Source: Bacteroidota bacterium
GTDB lineage: Bacteria; Bacteroidota; Bacteroidia; Bacteroidales; GCA-2748055
Assembly: GCA_024244665.1 (NCBI GenBank)
Contig: JAAEOI010000161.1
Location: 1-22,352, forward strand
Reading direction: 5' to 3'
Length of the DNA stretch: 22,352 bases
The translations under genes and the position numbers were made by a program. Below the pieces are notes generated by a model. It saw only the letters and a list, made by a program, of their open reading frames with translations, was not told where the DNA came from and searched no databases. Shown piece by piece: positions 22,311 through 22,352 of the stretch; position 1 is the stretch's first letter; each line of letters starts with the position of its first letter.

Positions 22311-22352
22311 ATGAAAACCTATTATACACTCACCTCAGTATTTCTCCTCTTC
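22311..22352 (+). CDS. Exported protein, N-terminus only (cut by window edge)
   Basis: Fourteen codons are visible, MKTYYTLTSVFLLF. A Lys followed by a hydrophobic run is a typical signal peptide start. A candidate promoter and the end of the NUDIX unit lie upstream. The product cannot be identified from this much. Confidence 0.5.
   Translation, partial: MKTYYTLTSVFLLF

Overview
The window looks like part of a chromosome from a Bacteroidota (Bacteroidetes) bacterium, probably a free-living or environmental relative of the Bacteroidales/Marinilabiliales. The support is: a secreted protein ending in a type IX secretion (T9SS) C-terminal sorting domain; lipoproteins and PorT-like outer-membrane barrels; several promoters fitting the Bacteroidota consensus TAnnTTTG at -7; little use of Shine-Dalgarno sites; and the block pyrE / SRPBCC / birA / rsfS / ftsH / cdsA / psd, whose order is familiar from this phylum. 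I saw no rRNA, tRNA, CRISPR array or transposase.

Layout. 1-72 (minus) holds the first codons of a GHMP-type kinase (mevalonate-kinase-like) cut by the window edge. 177-12008 (plus) is a run of five genes with gaps of only 18-33 bp: a nucleotide-transporter-like membrane protein fused to a long HEAT-repeat-like tail; an nSTAND NTPase with one membrane helix and a C-terminal WD40-like propeller; a TPR-like/coiled-coil/outer-membrane barrel protein; a lipoprotein of propeller-like repeats; and a large T9SS cargo with PKD, jelly-roll and thioredoxin-like parts. Read together they form a possible chain from cytoplasm to cell surface with no obvious enzyme output. This is the least ordinary part of the window and the best candidate for an undescribed system, but its function is inference only.

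12010-13574 (minus) carries a flavodiiron protein (O2/NO detoxification) and a small exported Cys/Lys-rich protein, each with its own promoter and separated by a good intrinsic terminator. 13666-17832 (minus) is the tight operon rsfS-ftsH-DUF2007-cdsA-psd (ribosome silencing, membrane proteolysis, phospholipid synthesis), in which the last four genes overlap one another. birA (plus) diverges from rsfS and converges with the SRPBCC gene of the pyrE-SRPBCC pair (minus). Between pyrE and a NUDIX gene (21550-22170, plus), which I recall as often adjacent to pyrE in this phylum, sit three accessory genes: a metallophosphoesterase lipoprotein, a 2TM protein and a very small diheme cytochrome c lipoprotein. 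The window ends with the first 14 codons of an exported protein.

Start codons were chosen by eye from family N-termini, overlaps with neighbours and the position of -7 boxes. In three cases (rsfS, pyrE, SRPBCC) this gives a shorter protein than the longest open frame. Domain boundaries are estimates made without any database search.
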